DNA of 64,000 nucleotides from Betaproteobacteria bacterium Ga0077523 (GTDB lineage: Bacteria > Pseudomonadota > Gammaproteobacteria > Burkholderiales > Ga0077523). Position numbers and translations under genes: made by a program. Where the stretch lies: the NCBI GenBank assembly GCA_001464695.1, contig LNDQ01000108.1, forward strand, positions 1-64,000, written 5' to 3'. The first letter of the stretch is position 1. The number at the start of each line of letters is the position of its first letter. Under the pieces are notes generated by a model. The model was not told the DNA's origin. It searched no databases and saw nothing but the letters and a program-made list of their open reading frames with translations. Below are positions 7,054 to 16,284 of the stretch, piece by piece.

Positions 7054-9191
7054 GGCGCGGCCCGCAGCTCGACCAGGTTGTCCGAGAAGGTCGGTGCGCG
7101 CCCGAGATCGGCGTAGGCGGTCGGATTGAGTGCGGCCGGCGTGGCCTCGCCGGCCGAGCGATAGGCCCAGTAGCCGAGCGGTGCGAGCACGACGCCGGGC
7201 ATGATGTCCTCGGTGATCCTGGCGACCGCGCGGAAGGCACCGCGGGCGTTCTCCACCATCACCGGCATGCCTTCCGTGATGCGGCGGGATGCCGCGTCGG
7301 CGGGATTGACCAGCACGTGCTGCGGTCCTTCGCGTTCTACCTGACGCGCGAGATTCGCGTACTCGGAGTTGAGGAAGCTGTGGCTCTTCGGCGAGAGCAT
7401 GGACAGCGGAAACCGTTGCGCGAGCGCCGGATTGGACTTCGGCGCCTCGCGCGGTGGAATCCACGTGGGCAGCAGCGCCGCCGGGGACCCGTCCTGGAAC
7501 TCGTTCGACCCCTGGCGGAACACCGGCAGCACGAAATTGCCGCCGGCCGCGATCGAGGACTTGAGCTCGACTTTCCCCGACGGCGTGGGAAAGCCGCCGT
7601 TGGCGTGCGGCGCGAACTGGTCGGCGGGCGGCAGGTTGAGCCGCGCGTAGCCCTTGCCGGCGAGCGATTCGAGCGTGATGCCGGCGAGCGCCGGATTGGC
7701 CCAGTCCATGGACTCGCGCATCATCTGCTCATCGCTGCGGAAGAAGAACGGATCGTCGAAGCCCATGACGCGCGCGAGCCGCCGGAACAGTTCCGCGTTG
7801 CTGACGGACTCGCCCTCCGGCTCGATCGCCTTGCGGTTGAGCGTCAGGTACAGGTGTCCCCAGGAGAACATGAGGTCGTCCTGCTCCACCTGGGTCGCGG
7901 CGGGGAGCAGAATGTCGGCATAGCGCGCCGTGTCGGTCACGAAATGTTCGCTGACGACGGTGAACAGATCCTCGCGCGCGAGCCCCGTGCGCATGCGCGC
8001 CTGGTCCGGCGCCACGATCAGCGGATTGCTGTTGTAGACGAACAGCGAGCGGATGGGCGGGTCGAGCTCGAGCGCGCCGGTGAGGGCACGGCCGAGTTCC
8101 CACTGGTTCAACACGCGTGTGCCGGGCGGCAGCAGATCGGCCCGCTGCAACCCCGGCCAGTTCATCGGGAACGCCCACAGCGGCAGCTGCAGGATGCCGC
8201 CGCCGGGTTTGCGCCAGGCGCCCACCAGAGCCGGTAGACAGGACAGCGCGCGCACCAGTTGGCCGCCACCGGCGGAACGTTCGATGCCCACACCGATGCG
8301 AATGGCCGAGGGCTGGGACTGCGCATACTCCTTGGCCAGCGTTTCAATGACCGCGGCCGGCACGCCGGTGTGCGCTTCCGCCCACGCGGGCGTGTTGGGC
8401 TTCACGTGCTCGACCAGCTCATCGAAACCGACGGTGTAGTCCGCTACGTACGAGCGATCCACCAGGCCGTCACGGATGATCACGTGCATCAGCGCCAGGG
8501 CGAGCGCGGTATCCGTGCCCGGGCGGATGCGGATGTGCTGGTCGGCGAGCTGCGCCGAGCGCGTCCGGAACGGATCGATCACCACCACCTTCGCACCGTT
8601 GCGCTGCGCCTCGGCGACGAACGGCCACAGATGCGCGTTCGTGCTCAGCATGTTGCAGGCCCAGAGCAGGATGAATTTCGAGTGGGCGAGGCTCTCGGGA
8701 TCCATGCCGGGTGTCGGACCCACGGTCATGATGTACGCCGTACAGGCACCCGAATCGCAGAAGGTGCGCTCGGACACGGTGGCGCCGAGCTTGTTGAAGA
8801 ACGGATCGCCCACGGTCAGGCCGTTGAGGAGCCCTTCGTGCCCGAGGTAGCTGTAGGGCAGGATCGCCTGGGCACCACTTTCGGCGATGATGGACTTCCA
8901 GCGCGCGGCGATGGTGTCGAGGGCCTCTTGCCAGCCGATGCGGGTGAACTGACCGGAGCCCTTCGGCCCGGAGCGGCGCATGGGATAGAGCAGCCGTTCC
9001 GGGTGGTAGACGCGCTCCTCGTAGTGGTTGGTCTTGGCACACAGGCGGCCGTGCGTGAACGGGTGGTCCGGATTGCCCTGCACGCCGGTCACCCGCCCGT
9101 CCTTCACCTTGACCAGCATGGAACAGGTGTCGGGGCAATCGTGCGGACAGGCACCGAGGACAGTGGTCTCCGTTTCCTGGATCGTGGCCAT
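7050..9191 (-). CDS. Molybdopterin-dependent oxidoreductase (DMSO reductase superfamily)
   Basis: A 713-residue Mo/W-bisMGD enzyme of the BisC/COG0243 group. The N-terminus has the 4Fe-4S site CPHDCPDTCSMLV... with the fourth Cys in GRLCAKTNHYEE, then the molybdopterin core (QEALDTIAARW; FILLWACNMLSTN; VVVIDPFRTRSAQLADQHIRIRPGTDTALALALM) and a C-terminal dinucleotide-binding domain starting at PLSMLSPKSHSFLNS. The metal ligand is probably the Cys in RTFCDSGACTAY, aligned by position with the Cys of periplasmic nitrate reductases and formate dehydrogenases; this is tentative. No Tat signal is seen, so it should be cytoplasmic. Start at MATIQETETTVLGACPHDC is fixed by the cluster motif. It overlaps fdxA and is divergent from a EutR-like regulator. 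The substrate cannot be assigned; formate dehydrogenase, hydroxylase and acetylene-hydratase-like activities all occur in relatives. Confidence 0.88.
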   Translation of the reverse strand: MATIQETETTVLGACPHDCPDTCSMLVKVKDGRVTGVQGNPDHPFTHGRLCAKTNHYEERVYHPERLLYPMRRSGPKGSGQFTRIGWQEALDTIAARWKSIIAESGAQAILPYSYLGHEGLLNGLTVGDPFFNKLGATVSERTFCDSGACTAYIMTVGPTPGMDPESLAHSKFILLWACNMLSTNAHLWPFVAEAQRNGAKVVVIDPFRTRSAQLADQHIRIRPGTDTALALALMHVIIRDGLVDRSYVADYTVGFDELVEHVKPNTPAWAEAHTGVPAAVIETLAKEYAQSQPSAIRIGVGIERSAGGGQLVRALSCLPALVGAWRKPGGGILQLPLWAFPMNWPGLQRADLLPPGTRVLNQWELGRALTGALELDPPIRSLFVYNSNPLIVAPDQARMRTGLAREDLFTVVSEHFVTDTARYADILLPAATQVEQDDLMFSWGHLYLTLNRKAIEPEGESVSNAELFRRLARVMGFDDPFFFRSDEQMMRESMDWANPALAGITLESLAGKGYARLNLPPADQFAPHANGGFPTPSGKVELKSSIAAGGNFVLPVFRQGSNEFQDGSPAALLPTWIPPREAPKSNPALAQRFPLSMLSPKSHSFLNSEYANLARQVEREGPQHVLVNPADAASRRITEGMPVMVENARGAFRAVARITEDIMPGVVLAPLGYWAYRSAGEATPAALNPTAYADLGRAPTFSDNLVELRAAP

Positions 9192-9392
9192 GGACCTTCT
9201 CCCGTAGATGGGCCGGCAATCCCGCGCCCCGGCCGGGCGCTGCGGCGGCGGACCGCCGCGCCAGGCAACGGTACCCCGGGGCCCTGTCACTGCGTTATCC
9301 GCTTTTGGCACGCCGCCGTCGGCGCATTGTGGCGCCGCAACAGCAGGGCTAGACTCCATCGCAACCTTCCTACCGGAGCGCGCCACCCCCCA

Positions 9393-10385
9393 GTGACCGC
9401 CATCGCCGAACCGGTTGCACTCGCGCCGCGCGTTTCCGCGTGGCAGCTGTCCGATGCCGATGAGCAGGCCGGGCTGCTCGCCACGCTCGACCAGCGCTAT
9501 CAGCAGTTGACCGCCGGGCAGTTCGAGGGGCGCTGGCAATCGATCGCCTTCGACGGCATCGAGGTCTTCCGGGAACGCATCGGACAGTGCGTGCACCAGT
9601 CCGGGGTCGCGCAGCCCGGCTACTGGACATTCGCCACCGCCACCGAATTGTCGGCGCCCGCCTACTGGGATGGCACCAGCGTCGAGGCGAGCACGTTGAT
9701 CTGTTTCGAGCCGGGTCGCGCCTTCGAATTGCGCACGCCGCGGCGTGCCGAATGCGTCGGGTTCACCATCCCGGAAAGCGCGCTGGGCGAGTTCTTCGAC
9801 GGACAGGCGGGAACCCACGTCGAAGCACCCCTTGCCGGGCGATCGCTCGCGACGCTCGAGGAAGCGCGGCGCCGGCCGCTGCTCGATCTGCTGCTCGAAG
9901 CCATCCGCATGGCCGAAGTGCAACCGGGGCGCTTCGACAGCGCCGCGACTCATCGGCACCTGCGCCACGGCCTGCTCGAAGCGCTGCACTTCGCCCTGGA
10001 CACGCCCGAGCCCGCGCAACCTTCGCCCGACACCGGCCGGGCGCCCGCCATCGCTCGCCGCGCGCGCGAGTTCATCGTCGCACACGTGGATGAACCGTTC
10101 ACGGTCACCGATCTGTGTCGCGCCGTCGGCTGTTCGCGTCGTGCGCTGCAGTACGCATTCGAACGCGCCTTCGGGGTCAATCCGATCGCCTACGTGCGCG
10201 CGGTCCGCCTGGACGGCGTGCGCCGCGACCTCAAACACGCGGATGCCACCACCACGGTGCAGGCGGCAGCCGCGCGCTGGGGATTCTGGCATTTGCCGCG
10301 CATGGCACAGGCCTACGCGGCGATGTTCGGCGAACTGCCTTCGGTGACGCTCAGGCGGACCCAGGCCGGTCCGGGCGCGCACTGA
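9393..10385 (+). CDS. AraC family regulator, EutR-like
   Basis: A 330-residue transcription factor. The N-terminal sensor portion (YQQLTAGQFEGRWQSIAFDGIEVFRERIGQCVHQSG) has the pattern of the EutR/ethanolamine-regulator group, and the C-terminal 100 residues are an AraC double helix-turn-helix (FTVTDLCRAVGCSRRALQYAFERAFGVNPIAYVRAVRLDGVRRDL, then the second helix pair near TTVQAAAARWGFWHLPRMAQAYAAMFGELP). No ATG is available before the sensor domain, so a GTG start with GGAG 14 bp upstream is chosen; initiation is the least certain part. It is divergent from the molybdopterin enzyme with about 200 bp between starts, the classic arrangement for a local regulator, and it overlaps the convergent transporter by 35 bp at the 3' ends. 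Confidence 0.85.
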   Translation: MTAIAEPVALAPRVSAWQLSDADEQAGLLATLDQRYQQLTAGQFEGRWQSIAFDGIEVFRERIGQCVHQSGVAQPGYWTFATATELSAPAYWDGTSVEASTLICFEPGRAFELRTPRRAECVGFTIPESALGEFFDGQAGTHVEAPLAGRSLATLEEARRRPLLDLLLEAIRMAEVQPGRFDSAATHRHLRHGLLEALHFALDTPEPAQPSPDTGRAPAIARRAREFIVAHVDEPFTVTDLCRAVGCSRRALQYAFERAFGVNPIAYVRAVRLDGVRRDLKHADATTTVQAAAARWGFWHLPRMAQAYAAMFGELPSVTLRRTQAGPGAH

Positions 10386-11277
10386 TCGCCCGTCGCAGCA
10401 CCGACCAGTTCGCCAGCACCAGAGCGCCGATCACCCCGACCAATCCCACCAGCAAGCGCCAGGTCACGGGTTCACCGAGTACCACGGCGCCCAGGAAGGC
10501 CGCCGACACCGGATTCAACGTGACCGCAAGTGCGACGCGCGAGGGTGACGTGTGCTCGAGCGCCCAGATCCAGAGAAAGAACGTCACCGCGCCGCCGAAG
10601 CAGGTGAGATAGAGCACGGCGATCCAGCCCGGCATGCTGATGTGGGTGAATGCATCCCAGTCACCGTGGACGATCACCACCAGGGCAATGGCGACGGCAC
10701 CGGCCGGGATCATCACCGACGCCGCCACCATCGCCCGATACTTGCGCAGCGCGTAGCTGGATGCGACGTTGTAGATCGAACCCGACAGCACCGCACCGAA
10801 CATGTAGACGTCGCCCTTCCATGTTTCGGCGTTGGCGCCGACGATACGATCGCCGAGCGCGAAACCGACGGCGAAGAGTGCCAGCACACCGCCCGCCACT
10901 TTCGTTGCCGTGAATCGTTCCCGGCCCACCAGTGCTGCAAACGCCAGCGTGAACAACGGCTGCGTCGACAGCACGAGGGCTGCCCGCGCCGCAGGAATGT
11001 GCGCGAGGCTCATGGTGAAGAACCACGGAAACAGCGCGAACTGCACCAGCCCGAGACCCACCACCAGTGGCGCATCCCGCGGCGCCACGCGTATCGGCAT
11101 GCGCGGCAACGTGAATGCGAGCATCAGCACGCTCGCACCCGCGAAGCGCAGCAGGATGGTGGGCAGCACACCCGCTTCCGGCACCACGAAGCGCGTGGCG
11201 ACGATCGCCGAACCGCCGAGCGTGCTCGAGAGGCAGGCGGCAAGTACGGCCAGCAAGGGGAGAGGGAGGTGTTTCAA
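10351..11277 (-). CDS. DMT/EamA family transporter
   Basis: A complete 308-residue inner-membrane transporter with ten predicted helices and two EamA repeats. The first starts at LPLLAVLAACLSSTLGGSAIVATRFVV and includes the GRERFTATKVAGGVLALFAVGFAL end of the repeat. The second starts near WKGDVYMFGAVLSGSIYNVASSYALRKY and ends with VVLGEPVTWRLLVGLVGVIGALVLANW. Such proteins export or import small metabolites; the ligand is unknown. Its 3' end overlaps the convergent AraC gene by 35 bp. Upstream, a block of R2 palindromic repeats separates it from ilvD, on the same strand. Confidence 0.87.
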   Translation of the reverse strand: MKHLPLPLLAVLAACLSSTLGGSAIVATRFVVPEAGVLPTILLRFAGASVLMLAFTLPRMPIRVAPRDAPLVVGLGLVQFALFPWFFTMSLAHIPAARAALVLSTQPLFTLAFAALVGRERFTATKVAGGVLALFAVGFALGDRIVGANAETWKGDVYMFGAVLSGSIYNVASSYALRKYRAMVAASVMIPAGAVAIALVVIVHGDWDAFTHISMPGWIAVLYLTCFGGAVTFFLWIWALEHTSPSRVALAVTLNPVSAAFLGAVVLGEPVTWRLLVGLVGVIGALVLANWSVLRRAISARPDRPGSA

Positions 11278-11299
11278 CGGATCAGCGGGGGACTGGCGG

Positions 11300-11455
11300 C
11301 GCTGGCCCCCACCCTAGCCCTCCCCCGGCAAAGCCGGGGGAGGGGACGTACACCCCTTCCCCCGACTTCGTCGGGGGAAGGCGGCGGGGGATGGGGGCAG
11401 CAAAGCGCCCGACTTCGTCGGGGGAAGGTTGGGATGGGGGCCAGCGCGGCGCGAT
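11300..11455. repeat. R2 palindromic repeat cluster between ilvD and the EamA gene
   Basis: Two or three GC-rich inverted repeats occupy the gap between ilvD stop and the next gene on that strand. The core hairpin is CTTCCCCCGAC-TTC-GTCGGGGGAAG, seen at two places, with a third CCCCCGGC/GCCGGGGG hairpin at the left end; ACGTACACCCCTTCCCCC links the units. A matching cluster lies at 27440-27606. They may act as transcript ends or stabilisers, but no U-tract follows. Confidence 0.75.
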
Positions 11456-11483
11456 AGAACCTGGGCCTCCGCCCCACCCACGC

Positions 11484-13163
11484 TCAAAACCGATCCGTCA
11501 CCGCCCCCTTCGAGGCCGTCGACACCAGCTTCACGTACTTGGCCATGAGACCACGGGTGTAGCGCGGTGCCGGCTGTTTCCACGCTGCACGGCGCTTCGC
11601 GAGTTCCTCGTCGGACACGTGCATCTGGATCAACTGCTTGTGGGCATCGATGGTGATCGTATCGCCTTCCTGCACCAATGCGATCGGACCGCCCACGAAC
11701 GCCTCGGGCGCCACGTGTCCCACCACCATGCCCCACGACGCACCGGAGAAGCGCCCGTCGGTCAGGAGACCGACCGATTCGCCGAGCCCGGCGCCGACCA
11801 GGGCCGAGGTGGGCGAGAGCATCTCCTGCATGCCAGGCCCGCCCTTGGGCCCTTCGTAGCGGATCACCACCACGTCGCCCGCCTTGACCTTGCCGCCGAT
11901 GATCGCTTCCATCGTCTCTCCTTCGGAGTCGAACACGCGGGCCGGTCCGGTGATCACCGGGCTCTTGAGACCCGTGATCTTGGCAACGCAACCTTCGGGT
12001 GCGAGGTTGCCCTTGAGAATCGCGAGGTGCCCCTGCTCGTACATCGGGTTGTCCCACGCACGGATGACGTCCTGGTCCTCGCGCCGCACCGGATTGAGCG
12101 CCTTCAGCTCCTCGCCGATGGTGCGACCGGTGATGGTCATGCAGTCGCCGTGCAGCAGCCCGTGATCCAGCAGCATCTTGAGCACGACCGGCACGCCGCC
12201 CGCCTTGTGGAAATCGGTGGCGACGTACTTGCCCGACGGCTTCAGGTCGCAGATCACCGGCGTGCGCAGGCGGATGCGTTCGAAGTCGTCGATGGTCCAC
12301 TCGACCTCGGCAGCCGAGGCGATGGCCAGGTAGTGCAGCACCGCGTTGGTGGAACCGCCGGTGGCCATCACCAGCGACACCACGTTCTCGATGGACTTGC
12401 GCGTGATGATGTCGCGCGGACGGATGTTCTTCTTAACCGCGTTGACCAGCACCTGGGCCGACTGGGCCGCGGAGTCGGCCTTCTCCGGGTCGGGCGATGC
12501 CATCTGCGAGGACCCGAGCAGGCTGAGGCCCAGCGCCTCGAACGACGAGGACATCGTGTTGGCGGTGAACATGCCACCGCACGCGCCCACGGTCGGACAG
12601 GCGTTGCGCTCGACGCCGTCGAAGTCTTCCTTCGACATCTTGCCGGCCGAAAACGCCCCCACCGCCTCGAAGGCGCTGGCGATGGTGAGATCGCGCCCCT
12701 TCCAGTGGCCCGGCTTGATCGTGCCGCCGTAGACGTAGATCGCGGGAATGTTCATGCGCGCGATGGCCATCATGCCGCCGGGCATGTTCTTGTCACAGGC
12801 GCCGATCACCAGCGCGCCATCCATCATCTGGCCATTGACCGAGGTCTCGATCGCATCCGCGATCACCTCGCGCGACACCAGCGAGTACTTCATGCCTTCG
12901 GTGCCCATGCCGATGCCGTCGGTCACCGTCGGCACGCCGAACACCTGCGGCTTGGCACCCGCAGCCTCGAGGGCGCTCATGGCACAGTCCACCAGTGGCT
13001 GGATGCCGGCGTTGCAGGGGTTCATGTTGGAGTGGCCGTTGGCCACGCCGATGATCGGTTTTTCGAAGTCGCCGTCGCCGAAGCCGACGGCGCGCAGCAT
13101 CGCGCGGTTGGGGGAGCGGGCAACGCCGGCCGTGATGAGTTTCGAGCGCCAATTGTCGGCCAT
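11484..13163 (-). CDS. ilvD: Dihydroxy-acid dehydratase
   Basis: A 559-residue Fe-S enzyme that dehydrates 2,3-dihydroxy acids to 2-keto acids in isoleucine, valine and pantothenate synthesis. Cluster-binding cysteines and family blocks are present: [58 protein letters not shown], and the C-terminal [33 protein letters not shown] that binds Mg. Length and order match the IlvD/Edd family; the closing motif fits IlvD rather than 6-phosphogluconate dehydratase. A LysR-type gene is divergent, with 156 bp between starts, including an AT-rich TAATATATT segment at 13283 that is the likely control region. Repeats lie downstream, and the next gene on the strand is an unrelated transporter, so ilvD is probably transcribed alone. 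Confidence 0.95.
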   Translation of the reverse strand: MADNWRSKLITAGVARSPNRAMLRAVGFGDGDFEKPIIGVANGHSNMNPCNAGIQPLVDCAMSALEAAGAKPQVFGVPTVTDGIGMGTEGMKYSLVSREVIADAIETSVNGQMMDGALVIGACDKNMPGGMMAIARMNIPAIYVYGGTIKPGHWKGRDLTIASAFEAVGAFSAGKMSKEDFDGVERNACPTVGACGGMFTANTMSSSFEALGLSLLGSSQMASPDPEKADSAAQSAQVLVNAVKKNIRPRDIITRKSIENVVSLVMATGGSTNAVLHYLAIASAAEVEWTIDDFERIRLRTPVICDLKPSGKYVATDFHKAGGVPVVLKMLLDHGLLHGDCMTITGRTIGEELKALNPVRREDQDVIRAWDNPMYEQGHLAILKGNLAPEGCVAKITGLKSPVITGPARVFDSEGETMEAIIGGKVKAGDVVVIRYEGPKGGPGMQEMLSPTSALVGAGLGESVGLLTDGRFSGASWGMVVGHVAPEAFVGGPIALVQEGDTITIDAHKQLIQMHVSDEELAKRRAAWKQPAPRYTRGLMAKYVKLVSTASKGAVTDRF

Positions 13164-13319
13164 GGGGGAATCCTCCGAGTCTGAAGAGCGGGAATGAGCG
13201 GGGGCAGGCGGTCGCGCGCAGTCGAACAGCGCGGTCCGTCGCCAGTTTTCAGGCAGTTTCGCCCAAGTCCACGACTCGCGTCTAATATATTGTCCGGGCC
13301 GGATTGATACTTAAGAGCT

Positions 13320-14222
13320 ATGAACATCGAACTGCGCCATCTGCGCTATTTCGTGGCGGTCGCGGAGGAACTGCACTTCGGACGCGCGGCGCAACGGCTG
13401 CATATCTCCCAGCCGCCGCTGTCGATGCAGATCCGGGCACTGGAAGAAAGTCTCGGCGTCCAGCTCCTCGAACGGACCCAGCGCCGGGTCGCGCTCACCC
13501 AGGCCGGCAGTGCGTTTCTCGGTGAAGCCCGCCAGATCCTCGCACGAACGGAACAGGCGACCCTGCTCGCCCGCCGCGCGAGCCGCGGGGAAGTCGGCAA
13601 TCTCGCCGTCGGCTTCGTGAGCACGGCTGACTACAACGTCCTGCCGCCGCTGCTGCGCGAGTTCCGGCAGCGGGCACCGGCAGTGCACCTCGCGCTGCAC
13701 GAGTCCACCACCGACCGGCAGCTGGCGGACCTGATCGACGGGCGCATCGACGTCGGCTTCGTGCTGCCGCCGGTCGAGGATGCGCGCCTGGTCTATCGGA
13801 CGATCCACCGCGAAACCCTGGTGGTGGCACTGCCGGCCCGTCACCCGCTCGCTCGCCAGCGCGGCAAGTTGCGGCTGGCCGCCCTGGCCGAATCGCCCTT
13901 CATCCTGTTCCCACGTCCGCTGGCCCCGAGCTTGTACGATGCGGTGGTGAGCTATTGCAGCAGCGCCGGTTTCAGTCCGCACATCGAGCAGGAAGCGGTA
14001 CAGATGCAGACGATCGTGAGCCTGGTCTCGGCGGAGATCGGCGTCGCCCTGATTCCCGCGTCCCTGCGGCACCTGGGCCGGACCGGCGTCGTCTACAAGG
14101 CCCCGGTCGAGCGCAGCCCGTTCACCGAAATCGGGCTCGCCTGGCGGCGCGACGACGCGCTCGCGACCCTCAAGGTGTTCCTCGAGATCGCATTTCCCGC
14201 AGGTCACGGTGCCGCAGCATGA
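13320..14222 (+). CDS. LysR family transcriptional regulator
   Basis: A 300-residue LysR regulator. The N-terminal winged helix is clear (LRHLRYFVAVAEELHFGRAAQRLHISQPPLSMQIRALEESLGVQLLERT), followed by the linker helix and a two-lobed effector domain (GNLAVGFVSTADYNVLPPLLREFRQRAP; DGRIDVGFVLPP; TLVVALPARHPLARQ). The opening ELRHLRYFVAVAEE and PP-containing recognition helix resemble the BenM/CatM-like subgroup, but the effector is not known. It is divergent from ilvD and may control it. The stop overlaps tsaE by 4 bp (ATGA), so the regulator leads an operon with tsaE and amiC; that pairing is unusual and may be chance. Confidence 0.92.
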   Translation: MNIELRHLRYFVAVAEELHFGRAAQRLHISQPPLSMQIRALEESLGVQLLERTQRRVALTQAGSAFLGEARQILARTEQATLLARRASRGEVGNLAVGFVSTADYNVLPPLLREFRQRAPAVHLALHESTTDRQLADLIDGRIDVGFVLPPVEDARLVYRTIHRETLVVALPARHPLARQRGKLRLAALAESPFILFPRPLAPSLYDAVVSYCSSAGFSPHIEQEAVQMQTIVSLVSAEIGVALIPASLRHLGRTGVVYKAPVERSPFTEIGLAWRRDDALATLKVFLEIAFPAGHGAAA

Positions 14223-14686
14223 GCGCCGAGATCCGCCATCTCCCCGACGAAGCGGCCACGCTGGCACTCGGTGCACGCATCGCCGCGGAACTCACGCCGG
14301 GTCTCAGCCTCCATCTGCACGGAGACCTCGGTGCGGGCAAGACTACCTTCGCGCGCGGGCTGTTGCGGGCCCTGGGATACCGCGGCCGTGTGAAGAGCCC
14401 GACCTTCACCCTGGTTGAACTTTACAAGCTTTCTAGTTTATCCTTGTACCACTTTGATTTTTATAGATTCGACGATCCTAAAGCGTGGCTCGACGCCGGC
14501 TTCCGTGAACACTTCGACGGCATCAACGTCTGCCTCGTGGAGTGGCCGGAGAAAGCCGGTCCGGAATTGCCCGCGCCGGATCTCGACATCAGCCTCGGTG
14601 TGGTGCCCGAGGGCGGCAGAACGGTGCGGCTGGAAGCACATACGGAGAAGGGCGAACGTTGCCTGCAGGGACTCATGAGCGATTGA
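14219..14686 (+). CDS. tsaE: tRNA threonylcarbamoyladenosine biosynthesis ATPase TsaE
   Basis: A 155-residue P-loop ATPase that works with TsaB and TsaD to put threonylcarbamoyl on A37 of ANN-decoding tRNAs. The Walker A is GDLGAGKTT, followed by the family motifs KSPTFTLVELY, LYHFDFYRFDDP and CLVEWPEKAG. The start overlaps the LysR stop (ATGA), and the TGA stop overlaps the presumed TTG start of amiC; tsaE-amiC is a common betaproteobacterial pair. One odd thing: within this GC-rich gene, a stretch of about 65 bp coding for NFTLVELY...HFDFYRFDD (14413-14480) is strongly AT-rich, using codons such as TTT, TTA, AAG, TAT and AGA where neighbours use C/G-ending codons. See findings. Confidence 0.94.
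   Translation: MSAEIRHLPDEAATLALGARIAAELTPGLSLHLHGDLGAGKTTFARGLLRALGYRGRVKSPTFTLVELYKLSSLSLYHFDFYRFDDPKAWLDAGFREHFDGINVCLVEWPEKAGPELPAPDLDISLGVVPEGGRTVRLEAHTEKGERCLQGLMSD
14413..14480 (+). other. AT-rich codon-usage island inside tsaE
   Basis: A segment rich in A and T (for example TTTACAAGCTTTCTAG and ACTTTGATTTTTATAG) within a gene that otherwise ends codons in G or C. The protein stays fully conserved in motif, so the choice is at synonymous sites. It contains TTTACA and TTGTAC as possible -35-like and TATAGA as a -10-like hexamer, but no pair has good spacing. The purpose is unknown. Confidence 0.6.
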
Positions 14687-16281
14687 ATCGGCTGTGCCGC
14701 TGGGTGACCGGCGGCGTGCTGGCGGCTGCACTCGCACTGGCGTCGCTCCCCTCTTTCGGCGGGCCGCTCACTGCAGTGCGCGTCTGGCCCGGTCCCGATT
14801 ACACGCGACTCACACTCGAATCGCCCCAGGTCATCGGCTACAAGCTGTTCACGATCCGCGACCCCGAGCGGCTCGTGCTCGACCTCGAGGATCTGGACAT
14901 CGGGACCATCCTCGATGCGCTGCCCGCCCGCATCGCACCGGACGATCCCTACCTGCGCTCGGTTCGCATCGGCCGGATGAAGCCGGGCACGGTGCGGCTC
15001 GTGTTCGATCTCAAGGTGTCGGTGGAGCCCCAGGCCTTCCTGCTGAAACCGGTGGGCGACTACGGTCACCGGCTGGTGCTCGACTTCTATCCGACCGAAC
15101 CGATCGATCCGGTCATGGCACTGCTGCGCAATGCCGAGCGCGACAAGGCTGCCGCGCAGGTGGGCAACCCGCCGGAGAGCGCGGGCATTGCGCCCGGCCC
15201 GACTGCCGGACCGGAATCCGAGCCACCCGTTGCCTCATCGCCCGGCGTCGCCGACAAGCCGTCCTCCGATGCGCCTGCGTCCAAGGCACCGGTGATCAAG
15301 CCCACGCCACCGCTCGACCTGAAGGGTGGACGCGCACTCGTGATCGCCATCGACGCCGGGCACGGCGGCGAGGATCCGGGCGCCAAGGGCCGTGACGGCA
15401 CGTGGGAGAAGCAGGTCACACTCGCCATCGCCCGCAAGCTGAAGGCGGCCATCGACACCGAGCCGGGCCTGCGCGCCGTGCTCACACGCGACGGTGACTA
15501 CTTCATTCCTCTGCAGAACCGCGTCATCAAGGCCCGCGCCGCCGAGGCCGACCTGTTCGTGTCGATCCATGCGGACGCCTTCATCAAACCGCACGCGCGT
15601 GGCTCTTCGGTCTTCGCACTGTCGGAACGCGGTGCGACGTCGGCAGCGGCGCGCTGGCTCGCCAAACGCGAAAACGAAGCCGACCTGATCGGCGGGGTGA
15701 ACATCGACGTGGCCGATCCGTTCCTGAAGCAGGTGCTGCTCGACCTGTCGCAGACCGCGACCATCAACGACAGTCTCAAACTCGGTCGTGCGGTGCTGGA
15801 CCAGCTCGGCACCATCAACACGCTGCACAAACCACGCGTGGAACAGGCCGGCTTCGCCGTGTTGAAGGCACCCGACATCCCCTCGATCCTGGTGGAGACG
15901 GCCTTCATCAGCAACCCGGAAGAAGAAAAGCGCCTCAAGGACGAGGACTACCAGACCGAGATGGCCGCGGCGCTGCTCGCCGGCATCAAGCACTACTTCG
16001 CGAAGAATCCGCCGGTGGCCCGCGGGCGTGTCGCGGCGCCACCGCCGGCACCGGTTCGCACCGCGGCGGCGGAGCCGCGATCGGCATCAGCTGCCGCAGC
16101 AAAGGCGTCTGCCGCACCGGCCAAGCCGGTCAAGGCAGCGGCACCGCGTCGTCCACCCGAACCTCCTCCCGTTCCGGTGGCGTGCGTCGAGAAGAAGACC
16201 AAGTCCTCGAACGCATCGACGGTCCGACATTGTCCAAAACCTGCCCCCGCCCGTCCGCCGCGCCTCGCGGCGCGTGACTGA
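14683..16281 (+). CDS. amiC: N-acetylmuramoyl-L-alanine amidase AmiC-type (AMIN + Amidase_3)
   Basis: A periplasmic cell-division amidase that removes stem peptides from peptidoglycan. After a signal-like hydrophobic segment (WVTGGVLAAALALASLPSFGG), an AMIN domain covers about residues 30-140 (TAVRVWPGPDYTRLTLES ... RLVLDFYPTEP), a disordered Ala/Pro-rich linker follows, and the Amidase_3 domain runs from VIAIDAGHGGEDPGAKG to about residue 450. Zn ligands and catalytic Glu can be seen in DAGHGGEDPG, SIHADAF and LVETAFISNPEEE. The C-terminal 90 residues are low-complexity Ala/Pro/Arg without a LysM domain. No ATG is usable; a TTG overlapping the tsaE stop is the most economical start, giving 532 residues, but an upstream TTG at 14659 is also possible. 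Directly downstream is an array of R1 repeats. Confidence 0.88.
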   Translation: MNRLCRWVTGGVLAAALALASLPSFGGPLTAVRVWPGPDYTRLTLESPQVIGYKLFTIRDPERLVLDLEDLDIGTILDALPARIAPDDPYLRSVRIGRMKPGTVRLVFDLKVSVEPQAFLLKPVGDYGHRLVLDFYPTEPIDPVMALLRNAERDKAAAQVGNPPESAGIAPGPTAGPESEPPVASSPGVADKPSSDAPASKAPVIKPTPPLDLKGGRALVIAIDAGHGGEDPGAKGRDGTWEKQVTLAIARKLKAAIDTEPGLRAVLTRDGDYFIPLQNRVIKARAAEADLFVSIHADAFIKPHARGSSVFALSERGATSAAARWLAKRENEADLIGGVNIDVADPFLKQVLLDLSQTATINDSLKLGRAVLDQLGTINTLHKPRVEQAGFAVLKAPDIPSILVETAFISNPEEEKRLKDEDYQTEMAAALLAGIKHYFAKNPPVARGRVAAPPPAPVRTAAAEPRSASAAAAKASAAPAKPVKAAAPRRPPEPPPVPVACVEKKTKSSNASTVRHCPKPAPARPPRLAARD

Positions 16282-16284
16282 TAT

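Noticed and set aside
7317..8237. Plus-strand reading frame opposite the molybdopterin enzyme
   Set aside because: Arg/Glu-rich antisense product with no family resemblance; typical GC-driven open frame.
9192..10382. N-terminal extension of the molybdopterin enzyme across the AraC gene
   Set aside because: The open frame exists only because of GC bias; the enzyme starts right before its 4Fe-4S motif, and the opposite strand has a clear AraC regulator.
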